NCBI GenBank assembly: GCA_000149265.1 | Contig: CH002006.1 | Coordinates: 1,071,570-1,135,569, forward strand | Direction of reading: 5' to 3' | Length of the DNA stretch: 64,000 nucleotides | Origin: Ciona savignyi | Taxonomy: Eukaryota > Chordata > Ascidiacea > Phlebobranchia > Cionidae | Shown here: positions 33,341 through 44,390 of the stretch, piece by piece | How the letters are laid out: the number at the start of each line of letters is the position of its first letter | Numbering within the stretch: position 1 is the first letter of the stretch | Program-made: the position numbers and the translations under genes | Notes under the pieces: model-generated | What the model saw: only the letters and a program-made list of their open reading frames with translations | Told to the model about the DNA's origin: nothing | Databases searched by the model: none

Positions 33341-33794
33341 GCGCCTGTTTAATCGATTCTCATGATAAAAAGAAACTCTTAAAAAAAAGACTCAAACTAA
33401 TATTTCACGAAGTTGCAACGACGCCTCCGAAATCAAATAAAGAGTAGAAAGTGTGTGTATCATGACAGGTTTTAAGTCTCCTTTACTGCTTAAGGTAAGA
33501 GTTATCCGAGAGACAAACTTGGTAATATTTTAATTTATACTTTTATTTCGATTTTTACTTTCGACCGTTTTGAATATTTTAGGTTTAGGCATCTCTTTTA
33601 AGTTAAGTTTAAGCGTACAACCGCGTATATAACGTGTATACTGGTTCTGGTATATTGCTGGGTTTTATTACTGGGCGGGGCGATTGAATTATTTTGGTGT
33701 AATATGTGGTTGGAAGTACAATCCACTTAAAATAATTAAGTTGGATTATGATTAAGCTTTGATTAAAACGTCTTTTAAATGCGGTAAATTTAAG

Positions 33795-34034
33795 TTACAT
33801 CATATAAACTACTGTATGGTAATATGCGTAATGCCATCTATACACAACAAGCTGAGATCATACTGAACGGACGTTTCCTCTATCCTCAACCGGTGCCAAG
33901 TATCTGAATAATTTCCGTCAAAACACATCGTCAGCTGTAGAGACCAGTTACATTTCTGTTTGTATAAGTTCTGTACTTCAGTGCGGATTTTATATGCATC
34001 GGGTCATTTAAAGCCAAATATACCAGCAATGTGA
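33795..34034 (-). pseudogene. Unit B copy of the unrecognised exon
   Basis: It keeps the acceptor and the text KCNWSLQLTMCFDGNYSDTW but has a small indel near the start relative to unit A and an earlier stop (after ITHITIQ). Confidence 0.45.
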
Positions 34035-34399
34035 CTGCAAAATTATATTACACTTATTACATTTATACTTGTAAATTCTGTTATTTTAAGTAAGGATTTC
34101 GTGTGCATCGTTTGGTTTAAAGCCAAATATACTTCCATTCTTATTGGTGATTCCTGGTCGATCAATGCCCCTATATATTAACTAAACGCATAAAACAAAC
34201 TGTAACACGAAAGTTATTTAAGTTTTTCTCCAAACAATGTTTTAACTGAACTAATCTCTGTTAGCTGTCAAACACGTGTATACTAATCAATTGATTGAAG
34301 TTGTGTTAACTTTGTGCCATAATGTCTCAAGCCTACCAATTTTTTGTGTTCATTTACCAAAGATTACCCTGTGTCAATGCTAAACAATTAATTGCTGCA

Positions 34400-34682
34400 T
34401 ATTTATTTCCGTGAATGACGGAAACCCGAGTGGGGTTAACACACGGGCAATCGTCAGATCACCCTCGCGTCCATCATCGAGTTACCGGAGCTATTGCAGT
34501 GTGTTGAATATGATAGACACGTTCCTTCAACTTAGTAGAACCCATTAATTCGCTGGGTTCAGGTAATGTCCGTAAACTGCCCTGCCCAAGGACACAACAG
34601 ACCAGCTAGCTAGCGATTAGTTTCGAACCTAAACCCATCGTCTGCAAGGCGATGTACATATCCACTAGACTAACCAGTCGGA
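34400..34682 (-). repeat. SINE family 1 copy
   Basis: Reverse copy from TATTTCCGTGAATGACGG to the head complement. It lies about 290 bp upstream of the peptide-gene TATA box. Confidence 0.85.
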
Positions 34683-34974
34683 CGCAGATATTTTTTACCT
34701 AAAATATAAATTAAAAATTTAAGATTTTAAGAAATTAAATTCATAATAATATTAGATTTAATAAGAAAGCAAATCCTATTAATATTACGATCTAACATTC
34801 TTTAACAGACATGTAGTCAAATACTGGAGTCAAACACGGTCAATAAAAAACTAATATGGTAAAATTCTGTAGACAGTCTAGTTCTGCGAAAATTGTGCTT
34901 CTACCAAAGAATTATTTTCAAGATATTTTCTGCTTAGTGTTTACAGTAAGCGTTTGAGAAGAAGGCAGAATCAG

Positions 34975-34982
34975 TATAAAAG
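34975..34982 (+). promoter_or_regulatory. TATA box of the Arg-rich peptide gene
   Basis: TATAAAAG lies 54 bp upstream of the ATG at 35029, placing the transcript start near 35005 and leaving a short leader. Confidence 0.7.
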
Positions 34983-35028
34983 ATAGAAGAATATTGTGGA
35001 AATCACATCACCAGCATCACCAATCATC

Positions 35029-35419
35029 ATGGACAAAAAACTGTTGATTCTTCTTTTACTCGTTGTACTCGCTGTGGCCGACACCGAAGGCTATTATAAC
35101 TTTGCAAGACGCCGAAGAAGATACAGCTTCCGTCGTCGTTCTTACTCCCTTCGTCGAAGACATGTTTTTAGTCGCCGTCGCTTCCATGCATACGATGAAT
35201 CGTAAGTACTAGTTATAAGATTAGTGTTTAAGGAAAGGGTAAATTGATTTCCATAGTTTTAGTGAGCAGTTTCCATCCTTTCCTACTTCCCGCTTTCCCT
35301 CCCTTTAGCGTTGTCCGTTTTAATACAAAATAAGATATTGCCTCCTAGAGTAACCACAGTTAACGGCTTTTGTTTCAACTTGCAGATCTGAAATCAACGA
35401 GCCGGAACTCGAAGAATAA
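35029..35419 (+). CDS. Secreted Arg-rich cationic peptide precursor (antimicrobial-peptide-like)
   Basis: Two coding exons, 35029-35201 and 35386-35419, with donor GTAAGT and acceptor TTGCAG, give 68 aa. A third, non-coding exon probably starts near 35490 after a small 3' UTR intron and ends near an AATAAA at about 35523. Layout: signal peptide at about 1-18 (MDKKLLILLLLVVLAVA); then a 35-residue basic part with four Arg clusters separated by aromatic or hydrophobic residues (ARRRRRYSFRRR, then SLRRR and FSRRRFHAY), 14 Arg and no Cys; then an acidic end (DESSEINEPELEE). Signal peptide, cationic core and anionic tail is the plan of several ascidian antimicrobial-peptide precursors, but no homolog is recognised. 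A histone-like or cuticle role cannot be excluded. It has its own TATA box, and the intron carries half of a MITE. Confidence 0.75.
35214..35328. mobile_element. Half-copy of the GGGAAAACTAAAAGGAGGG MITE
   Basis: Right half only (GATTAGTGTTTAAGG through TTTCCCTCCCTTTAGCGTTG), within the peptide-gene intron. The remnant gene at 37.55 kb carries the whole element at the same place. Confidence 0.8.
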
Positions 35420-36137
35420 AAGAACGAAAAGGGTAAGAACAGAAATATTTTGGAAAAGCGTTACTCTAAATTTCGTATTCATATTGCAGGATTATACGAA
35501 CAAATGTGTTCTGTGTCCGTAAAATAAAAAAATCAAATGGAATTCAGCTTTATTGGTTATGTTTTATCATTGATAGTTCAGTTTATAGCACAATATAACG
35601 CGAACGCCGGTTTATGTCGAACTTTGAAGGCATACATACCCCACAGTATAAAGTGCCTGGAAGTCTAAAGTAACGCACAAAAGAAGCTTGTATCACAGCT
35701 GTATATGCTGGCTCTGCTAACCGTTGATTTCGTCCAAAAACGACAACCACTGGGCACAAGAAGTTAAGACGTTTAGCACATTGATAATCTTATAATGAAA
35801 TGACAGCCTAAAATTCACTAACAAAACCAGAGTCTGAGTACAACATCTAACGGTAGGGCAGTCTAAGAAATTCGTAACGAACCAAGAAGCAAAATTGAAT
35901 CAGTTGAACTGTATGCATTTTGCTGAGTAAGCTTATTAACGAACAAGAATAAAATCCCCTTCCGTGAGTTGTCGGATTGCGAGAGTCATATCAGCTAAAT
36001 ACTGTTGGTTGGGGTCTTCAGATAAGGTAAAGTGCCAGAAATAGGCACCAAGTTTAAATCTTCTGAAACTCAACAGATCGTATTACTGCCGAATGCAGAT
36101 ATTCTGTTCTGAAATTTACTTTTCTACATCAATAACT

Positions 36138-36355
36138 ATAGTCGGTTGTGTCCTTGGGCATGGAACTTAATGGATATTGCCTGAACCCAGCGGATTAATT
36201 GGTTCTACCAAATTGAAGGTACTTGTGTATCATATACAACACCACAATAGCTCCGGTAACCCGACGATGGGCGCGGGGTAATCTTACGATCACCCGTGTG
36301 TTAACCCCGATGGTTTTTTCATTCACGAGAATAACATGAATAACCTATCCTATCT
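36138..36355 (+). repeat. SINE family 1 copy
   Basis: Forward copy from GTCGGTTGTGTCCTTGGGC to ATGAATAACCTATCC. Confidence 0.87.
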
Positions 36356-36446
36356 TAGTAGTCTTCAGTCTTTACTTCTTATTCTCCCTTGACAGTTAAC
36401 TTCATTGTAGCACTTTAAGAACCTGATGGGGATCGTTACCTGGCCA

Positions 36447-36512
36447 GTTTTTGTATTGTAGTCGGTATATGTTCACCATTTGGCCACACGACTGTACAAA
36501 AAAACAGTTTTA
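36447..36512 (-). repeat. SINE family 2 fragment in unit C
   Basis: GTCGGTATATGTTCACC and CATTTGGCCACACGACTGTAC, reverse orientation. Confidence 0.7.
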
Positions 36513-36864
36513 ACTACACTGATTCACACATAAATAGAAATGTAAACAAAAAGCTAATATTCCTAACATTTTGTCTAGCAATTACGACATCTCCTGTAAA
36601 TGTGTTGTGACAAATGTTAACAATCAGTGTTCAAATTGGTCTTGGGTTGTCCACCGCCGATTTAATCATTAAAACTGAGTATATATAGATTGTACAGTAG
36701 TTATGTTGTATTGCTGGGATTATTACTGGATCTTGTTGCTTGATGAAAAAAAATTATTAGATGTAAAAGCTCGATGGAGAAAAATTTCACTGAAAATATT
36801 GATGTAGGTTTGTGATTAAGATCAGCTTTTACTAAAACTTCTTTTTAATGTAGTAAATTTCAGT

Positions 36865-37105
36865 TACAATAAAAACTCCTGTATCGTTAAAATATACGTA
36901 ATGTCATCTATTTATATAAAACAAGCTAGGATCATACTGAAAAGTACGTTTCCTCTTCTACCGGTGCCAATTACCTAAACAATTTCCGTCGAAACAAACC
37001 GTCAGCTGCAGAGAACAGACATATTTCTATTTGTATAAGTTCTGTACTTTAGTAAGGATTTCATAAGCACCGTTTTGTTTAAAGCCAAATATATCTGCAG
37101 TGTGA
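36865..37105 (-). pseudogene. Unit C copy of the unrecognised exon, degraded
   Basis: The acceptor (TTTTGCAG) and many codons of the unit A exon remain recognisable, but in-frame stops and substitutions (for example the Lys-Cys and Trp-His-Arg regions) break it. Confidence 0.45.
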
Positions 37106-37455
37106 CTGCAAAATTGTTTATATCCGTTCGAGTTTTGTCCTTATATCATAACTAAAGGTTTATCTCATTAAACAAACTGTAACACGAAAATTATTACGTT
37201 AGCTGATTTAAATCCAAATGCATTGCGAACTCTGTTCGCTGTAAATTACGTGTATATGCTACTTAATTGACGGAAGGAGTCTTAACTTTGTACCACAATA
37301 ACTCAAGCCTACCTAATTTTGTGTTGATTTACCAAAAAAAGGTGTTTGTTTTATTTAATGAATTTTTAAACTGAATGTTCCGTGCTAGTGTTAAAATTTA
37401 GAAGAGTATGGAGTAAAATGAGAGACACTGCTACCAAAAATAACAATTCCAACCC

Positions 37456-37550
37456 GGATAGGTTAGGATATTCATATTTATCCCCGTGAATGAGAAAACA
37501 AAGGGGCTTAACACATGGGCAATTGTCTGATTAACTCGCGCCCACTATTC
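37456..37550 (-). repeat. SINE family 1, 3' end
   Basis: GGATATTCATATTTATCCCC through ATTAACTCGCGCCCAC, joined directly to the peptide-gene remnant. Confidence 0.82.
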
Positions 37551-37930
37551 GCCGCCGTCACCATGCATACGATGAATCGTAATTACTAGTAATAAAGGGG
37601 AAAACTAAAAGGAGGGAAAGGCGGGAAGGAGGAAAACTGCACACTAAAATGAATATTGGGGCATTAGAGTTAGTTTTTAACATGGGGTTGGATTTGTTTC
37701 TGTTATTTCTGGGATTGAGATTAGTGTTTGGGGAAAGGGTAAATTGATTTCCATAGTTTTAGTGAGCAGTTTCCCTCCTTTCCTCCTTCCCACTTTTCCT
37801 TCCTTTAGCATTGTCCGTTTTAATACAAAATAAGAGATTGCCTTTTAGAGTATAATCACAGTCGTTCGGAACATGTGTTGTAACAGTTTTCTCCAAATCT
37901 TCTGTAATTTCACAGAAAGACAAACTCAGA
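37551..37930 (+). pseudogene. Remnant of the Arg-rich peptide gene
   Basis: 37551-37580 repeats the last codons of exon 1 (CGCCGCCGTCACCATGCATA then CGATGAATCG), and a donor-like GTAATT follows. The intron-like stretch with its MITE and a diverged exon 2 start (ACAG then CAGATCTTAAATC near 37927) come next. The signal peptide and most of the basic core are absent, replaced by SINE sequence. Confidence 0.6.
37596..37815. mobile_element. Intact GGGAAAACTAAAAGGAGGG MITE
   Basis: Left end GGGGAAAACTAAAAGGAGGG, core ATTAGAGTTAGTTTTTAACA, right end TTCCTTTAGCATTGTCC. The imperfect terminal inverted repeats fit the other copies. Confidence 0.85.
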
Positions 37931-38261
37931 TCTTAAATCTCTCTCTGTCAACATCTAGTGTAGAATTTTTTCTACTCGGCCGCAAGCGCCGCAAGACCGA
38001 GAAAATTGACCGCTTATTGGCGCACAATCCGCTCAATACCCGTTGCGGCGATGTGTGCATTGACTGCGCAGAGCTGCGCCGTAAGCATTTTGTGACAGCT
38101 TCAGAAGGGTATGTGTGCATCCGATTTAACCCTCCAAGATAATTGGTTGGTAATTCCCGCCCGGAAGAACAAAAAATAATCCGCATTTTATTGTTTTTTT
38201 AGTGGAGACAGAATTTGGAACATTTCCTTCTGGCTTATGGCTTTGCAAAACAGTAAAATAG

Positions 38262-38360
38262 CCGGGCAGTTCACGCGACCGATACATATACCGAAATATA
38301 TACAAAAAAGGTATCAATAAGCCCATCTTGGGTTTAAAAACTGAGCTATATAAAAAAACA
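38262..38360 (+). repeat. SINE family 2 copy
   Basis: GACCGATACATATACC, then the degraded B-box and an A-rich end. Confidence 0.75.
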
Positions 38361-38559
38361 GCCACGTTATCTTCTGAACCAGAATGAAAACAGACTAACA
38401 ACGCTTATAGGACTTTATAACATCGCAAACGGATGTCATGAATAGACATTTTGCGTTCTAACAATGTAATCAGATACATCATGGCAAAATATGCAATAAT
38501 TTATGTTAAAATATTTGATTTTATTCCAATTTGCTATAAAGTTTCTACCTTTTTCGGGC

Positions 38560-38662
38560 CTGGCTTTAAAACCATGATTGTCTCGTCGCCAAGAACCTTT
38601 TTTGTTTATAATTCCCTATATGTACCGGTCTATTTGGCCACACAACTGTACAACAACGTTTG
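38560..38662 (-). repeat. SINE family 2 copy, reverse
   Basis: GGCCTGGCTTTAAAACCATGA through GTCTATTTGGCCACACAAC. Confidence 0.72.
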
Positions 38663-38990
38663 TACCATTGTTTATATATATTAATTTAAATAAATCCAAT
38701 GACTACGATCTGTAATACAACATTCTTGGTGATCCTCCGGTGTCCAAGTTTTAGTGCATCGCCGCCGATTGAGTTTCGAAAACATTTTCGATGACGTGCC
38801 GATATTGTCTGCTGATAGTGAACTTTGGATTCTTGCTAAAATAGCCCTCTATATTCTCAGTATTAAATTATCTTTACTTATACACCCCAAGGAAAAAGAA
38901 CGATTTAAAAGCTAGTTACTAGCCAGATTATACCGTTTTACATCGTTTAGAGAGTTCTTTTTAAATTTTGCTATCATCGAAAAGGCAAAA

Positions 38991-41900
38991 ATGGTTTTAA
39001 TGACGATGATAGCGAGGGTTGGGGACGGTCTGGCTCTTGCCGCGTCCATGCAAGAAGATGAACAGGTAAATTTGAAAAAATCGACAAAATATATCCGAAT
39101 ATATTAGGATAGAATAATCATGTTGTGTATGTTTTACTTGTTTCTTTAATTTCGTACAACCCATTAATCCGCTGGATGGCACAACCGATTAATTCAGGCA
39201 ATGTCCGTTAAGTGCCTTGCACAAGGATACAACCGACTAGCTAGCAACCAGTTTCATGCGTGCAAACGCTTTAACTAAAACAACACGCTAGACCAGAGGT
39301 GGGCAACCTTTTTCGGCCTGGGTGCCAAATTCGGCTAAAATTAATGGAAAAATCCTTCCGCGTGCCAACTAACAATTCGTGAGAACATATTTCTGTTTTT
39401 GAATATTTACTCCTACTATAATAGGAGTTGTACTATTTACCTAATATAGTAGGAGTTCTGTACTTTTGAATTGCACTAATGTGACATCAAATAGCTTTTT
39501 GTGATGTCATAAATGCCTATAGCCTGTAAGCTTTCATGACAAATTGTTTGTTAAGTTGATTGTAAGAAAAGTTGCCTAAAAACTTAATTTTACAGTTTAT
39601 TTTTCGGGAAGCGTCGTTTAATTTTTTTGGAATGTGCTTAGCGGTCCCAGAAAATTGTCTCGCGGTCCCCAAAAGACCGCGGACCCCAGTTTAAGAACCG
39701 CTGTTTTACAGTAATGACTTTTAATTTTTATCTTTACTGCAAAATAAGCAAGTGCTGTACTATTACTGATAGAGCAAACCTTAGGCAGGTGAAAAAGTGT
39801 GTTCAACGATGAATTTTTACTCTTATTAACCCAATTTGATAAACGTAACGATGAGCTTATGTGAAATAAGTTACCGGTCTTTTTTACTTGCCGAAATATG
39901 CATTTATGACCTTTACCGATACCAAAGGACCTTACCGGTACATCCTACATCATGTTTAGCCTTATAACACTTTGTATCTTAAATTGCTAACAGAAGTAAA
40001 TTAGGATGCTAAGGGTAACTGATATTAACTACATCTGGTTGACTGCACAAACGTACAATTTTTTCTCACGTTTGTCTGTGGCAGCCGGTTGCGAAATTTG
40101 CAAGCGGATTGTTGTACTCTTTGGTGTTTGTTGAGTAACAATAACACGGTAATAAATAATCAAATCTTCACAACTTACCGTAATAAACATTTTATGCACG
40201 TGGCCAAAGCTCAAATAAATAACAACTTTTAAGTTATCATCTTTAAGAGAAAGGAATCTAATTTCCTTGAACTAGCGTGCCAGAAATACGAGCTCGCGTG
40301 CCAAGTTGGGCACGCGTGCCAGGGGTTGCCCATGCCTGCGCTAGACTATACTAGGGTTTGTCATCATGCGTCCTTCTGATTTATTCTTTACCCTTCCGAT
40401 GCGGCTCTTTTTAATTTTTATCCTAAATGTATTGAGTGCTTAACAAGTTTAATACCCATAAAATAGCAAAACAAACAGTAGAACACTTGCGTCTTTATTA
40501 CACACATATAGTTGTTTTCCTTTTGTTGGAAAAATAGTGTTGCAACTACCAGTGATTTTTATTTGTGGAATATCGGTTTAAATGGCTTTTTAAGTGTAAA
40601 AGGTTGCCGACCCATGATCTTTACCAGTTTAATAATATAATTTACCCGGTAAATATATACTACCGGGTTGAAAAAAGCTCCAGTAACCCGATCCCGAGGT
40701 GATCTGACGATTGCCCGTGTGTTAACCCCCTTGGTTTTTCCATTCACGGGGATAAACATGAATATCCTATCCTATCCCATCCTATATACCATAAACCACA
40801 TTTTCTCTCCCTACTGATCCATTATTCAAACATATTTATTTGTCAAATATACAGAAAAAATAAACAATACGAAAATAAATTTAACCGCAGTTTAACTAAA
40901 GAAACCATGGTTAACGAATCAAGTGTCACCTAAAAATAAGTGCTATTAAAATATGAACATAAATGACCTAAGTTAAACCAAAGTTTAAGTAGTAGTCACA
41001 GAGAAATGATGTGGTAATCTAAGCACTCTATCTAGGGTGCCTCTAAATACTACAGGTCCACTTGGAGCGCTTGGATTGCTTGGATCACTTAGATTGCTAT
41101 GGAAAGTAATTCTAACCCTGTCCCAAACACTAATCTTTACCCCAGAACTAACTTTAAATCCAACCCTAACAAAATTATCATGACTTTTGTAATTGCGAAG
41201 TATAGTAAGCGATCCAAGCGCTCCATGCGCTCCAAGCGGTCCTGTAGTATTTAGAGGTACCGCTCTATCTAAGGCCACATAATAATAAATTAAAATATCA
41301 AAATAAATAATCAACCTAATCCCCCCTTTAATTTACAGACGGGACGAAGTCTTACTGAGTACCAGAACCAAGCCAAGATGTTGTTCCGTAAATTGAATAA
41401 CCAGAGTCCTGACCGATGCACAATTGAATCTGGAAGAATGCTTTTCCAGTAGGTCTTGGCTGTACCTCTAATTAAATTATGATATTTTTACCAATCACTA
41501 ACCACCAAAAAAGGAACTAGCTTTTGACCAAATTTTAACTTGTTTTGAATTTAATTTTTGTATCTCTCTATTTCCATCATTTAGGATTAACCAAGAATGG
41601 GTACCTACAATTACTACAGGATCGCAGATACAAGTTTTTACTTTACAACTTTACATTCATCCAGGATATAAATCCCTTAATATGAATTTTCTCTAATAAC
41701 TTCATGTCAACTCATATATTTTTCCCGTAGCTATATGATCAAATAGCATGTGCTATCTGGTATATAATTGACCAGAGACAACTTTTAAAAAAATTATAGA
41801 TAAATTTTTCATGACAATATGTACTTCCAATGAGCACTTTACAACAGTAAGGGTTGCAGTTTCGAAACTGGTCGCTAGCTAGTCGGTTGTGTCTTTGGGC

Positions 41901-43905
41901 AAGGCACTTTACGGACATTGCCTGAACCCCGCAGATTTATGGGTTCTACCAAATTGAAGGAACATGTAAATCATACACAACACACTGCAAGAGCGCTGGT
42001 AACCCAACAGTGGGCGCAATGTATTCTGACGATTGCCCGTGTGTTAACCCCCTTGGTTTTCCTATTCATGTGGGACAAACATGAATATCCTATCTTATCC
42101 TAGAACAAGGTTATTTATCTAATTCCCACAGCTATATGATAGACCAAAACATCTGCTATCTAGTATTGAATTGACTAGAGACAAGAAAATCATGAATAAA
42201 TCCTTCATGTGAATTTTTCTTTATAACTTCATGTTAACTCCCGTCTCCCATATTTGTTCTGCAGCTATATGATCGACCAGAGCATCTGCTATTTAGTGCT
42301 GTGTGAACAAAGCTTTAGCAAGAAACTTGCATTTTCCTACTTAGAAGAACTTTCTTCCGAATTCTTTGTTCAATATGGGAATCGTGTGCAATCAGCTACG
42401 AGACCATACGCTTTTATTGAATTTGGTAAGCGCTGGTTGATAAAATAGTTTTTAAAAAATAGTGATAAGTTTTGTTCAAAAATGTTTTTTGGTTGTTTTT
42501 TGAATTTAAATAATTCTGACACTGTATATCAGGGGTTCTTAACCAGGGGTAAATTTTACTGATTGAAGGGGTAAATTTACTAAATTATAAGCTAAAGCAA
42601 ACTTCAATTTTGCGTATTTTTTGCATACGTACAGAAAATGTTTACATTCGTGTGTGTTTACTGTAGTTTTCACAACTAAAAAAAACTATATTGATATGTG
42701 CCCTGGTAAAAAAAACGAAAAGATTTGCTTTACTTTTCTTGACAAAGGGCCACCAAGAAGATGGGGGTAAATTATACTTTTTTATTCGGAAAGCAGTAAA
42801 CAAGACAAACAAGGTTAAGAACCCCTGTTGTATATGAATTAGTTTTTAAAATTTGATTTTTCCAGACACTTATATCCAAAAGACGAAAAAATCTTACCTG
42901 GACAGTCGAACACGAAGGAATCTTAGCGTTGTGTCGTCGGAGTTACAAGAAGTGCAGAAAATTATGGTTTCTAATATTGATGACGTTCTTCAAAGAGGGG
43001 TAGCCTTATCAGGTAAGTCATTTGTCCATCTGTTTTGCCATAGGAGGGTTGTTGTTTATCCCCGTAAATGGGAAAACGCAATGGGCTTTAACAAATCGGG
43101 CAATCGTCAGATCACCTAGCGCTCACCATCGTGTTTCTATTGTAGTGTGTTGTGTTTGATTTACACGTTCCTACAATTTGGTAGAACCCATTAATACGCT
43201 GGGTTCAGGCAATGTCTGTTAAGTGCAGTGCCCAAGGACACAACCGACTAGCTAGTGACCAGTTTTAAACCTGCAACCCTTTGGCTGAAAAGCGCTATAG
43301 ACATCGGTCTTTCAGTTAAAGGTAGTGGGATCAAAACCCGCCACATGATAGTCCGGTGTCTCCGAAAGACAGTCTTATGGATGTTGCTTAACTGATTGAG
43401 CAAAAACTATGTGCAATTTCCCTTTCGTAATATGGGCACAGAAAAAACTTGAACATATTTACATTCAAACGTCTACCAGTGTGTAATTACTCCTGCACTC
43501 TGGAGGATAAAAATGAGCTTCCCATAAAGATCAATTTCTCTATGTTAGTGAATGTTATTTATATCACTTTCGAGGTTAAAACTTGATCTACAAATAATTT
43601 TCCATGCAAGCGTTCTTTTTTGCTTGGTTAATTTTGAGAGTTTGCCCACTATAGATTATTTTAGCATACGCTCACTATATTAGCACGAAAAACTGTTCGG
43701 AAGCGCATTTCTTGTGCGCAGAACCAGTTACTTAACTTTCTATTTTACAGACCTTGGTGACAAAGCCAGCAATCTCGCAACTTTATCGAAAAAGTACCAA
43801 CAGGACGCACACTATCTCAATTTAAGGTCGTCCTACGCAAAAATCGCCGCCGTCGTAATCCTTCTTATAATTTTCATCATATACATACGATATTGGTGGT
43901 TGTGA
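38991..43905 (+). CDS. SEC22B: SEC22B vesicle-trafficking R-SNARE, complete
   Basis: Five exons, 38991-39065, 41339-41448, 42265-42425, 42866-43012 and 43751-43905, join in phase to 215 aa, the same length as vertebrate SEC22B. SEC22 is the longin-type R-SNARE of ER-Golgi transport, anchored in the ER/Golgi membrane by its C-terminus. Exon 1 opens the longin domain ([20 protein letters not shown]). Exons 2-3 complete it ([39 protein letters not shown]). Exon 4 gives [13 protein letters not shown] and the first half of the SNARE motif with the central Arg in VLQRG. Exon 5 completes the motif ([14 protein letters not shown]) and gives the TM anchor ending YIRYWWL. The introns hold a hAT element, MITEs and SINEs. 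Confidence 0.97.
39104..40357 (-). repeat. SINE family 1 split by a hAT element
   Basis: Reverse copy 39104-39293. Its last bases resume after the hAT element at 40347. It lies in SEC22B intron 1. Confidence 0.8.
39286..40346. mobile_element. hAT-type element with exact 8-bp TSD
   Basis: The element is 39294-40338. Left end CAGAGGTGGGCAACCTTTTT, right end GGGTTGCCCATGCCTG, with GTGCCAA words inside both ends. CGCTAGAC flanks both sides. About 1045 bp, with no transposase ORF. It also contains the terminal piece of another hAT-like element near 39620-39703 (CCCAGTTTAAGAACCGCTG). Confidence 0.92.
40676..40786 (+). repeat. SINE family 1, 3' end
   Basis: Forward fragment ending CATGAATATCCTATCCTATC, in SEC22B intron 1. 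Confidence 0.88.
41026..41271. mobile_element. MITE with GGTGCCTCTAAATAC inverted repeats and 9-bp TSD
   Basis: Element 41035-41261, flanked by CTCTATCTA (41026-41034 and 41263-41271, with one extra G at 41262). The inverted repeats extend inward as runs of the CTTGGAGCGCTTGGAT type. A 9-bp duplication suggests Mutator-type mobilisation. Confidence 0.88.
41725..42200 (+). repeat. Two decayed copies of the SEC22B exon 3 start
   Basis: AGCTATATGATC-like text with preceding acceptor occurs at about 41738 (TAGCTATATGATCAAATAGC) and about 42129 (CAGCTATATGATAGACC), ahead of the real exon 3 at 42265. Flanking text (TAACTTCATGTTAACTC type) is repeated too. Both copies are broken, so they are not usable exons. 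Confidence 0.78.
41849..42106 (+). repeat. SINE family 1 copy
   Basis: Forward copy ending CATGAATATCCTATC, in SEC22B intron 2. Confidence 0.88.
42522..42835. mobile_element. Short hAT-type element with near-exact TSD
   Basis: Element 42530-42827 (298 bp) with perfect 15-bp inverted repeats CAGGGGTTCTTAACC and GGTTAAGAACCCCTG. The flanks CTGTATAT and TTGTATAT differ at one base. It lies in SEC22B intron 3. Confidence 0.92.
43045..43312 (-). repeat. SINE family 1 copy
   Basis: Reverse copy from TTTATCCCCGTAAATGGG to the head complement, in SEC22B intron 4. A different tRNA-like stretch (GTGGGATCAAAACCCGCC) follows at about 43325-43345. Confidence 0.85.
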
Positions 43906-44390
43906 GGTTAACTTAACAGGAATATTTAAAGTTTTAAAAGCCTGCCGTGACGCTATCCTCGTAGTTTATATTCTATCTGCTTCAGAGACAAAATTGACAG
44001 GCATTATGCAATAGTAGTCCACAAAAATGCTATTATTTCATACAGGTCACGTCTTAATAGCAAAAAAACTCGAAATTCTGTTTAAACTTTACATGGGACA
44101 TGTGCTGTAATAAGCATTGATATAATAACCCTAGTTGTCCTGCCTACAGTGATAAACCTAAGCATTATTATCCTGTATAGCTTATTGATGCAAAATTATA
44201 TGACATTTTTGCTGCATTTATGTAGACCTTGTTTTATTGAATGCTCGATTTATTATTTATGTTCCACTAATTTTGCAACTATATCTTGTGCCATACCCAT
44301 AGCTTTAAAACGACCAAAAAGACCGTAATAGTCTGAACTATTACAATAGTGCCCATTCGCCTTAATAGTGTCCAGACAATATCTTAACAG
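43906..44390. other. SEC22B 3' flank, no further gene seen
   Basis: Probable 3' UTR. No AATAAA was noticed close to the stop. One occurs at about 45075 after the tandem repeats, so the UTR may be long. Confidence 0.4.

Larger units (their letters stand above)
30240..37340. repeat. Three diverged copies of a duplicated unit (A, B, C)
   Basis: Unit A is about 30240-31740, B about 32680-34360 and C about 36430-37340. A and B align over more than 1.3 kb with many small changes. C is more decayed and aligns to B past A's end as far as the words TCAAGCCTACC and GATTTACCAAA. Each contains a SINE family 2 remnant and a similar minus-strand exon. B is followed by the intact Arg-rich peptide gene and C by a remnant of it, so the duplicated block in B and C included the gene. 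Confidence 0.85.

Noticed and set aside
40985-41314. 109-aa minus-strand ORF with collagen-like Gly/Pro text
   Set aside because: It is the translation of the GGTGCCTCTAAATAC MITE terminal repeats.
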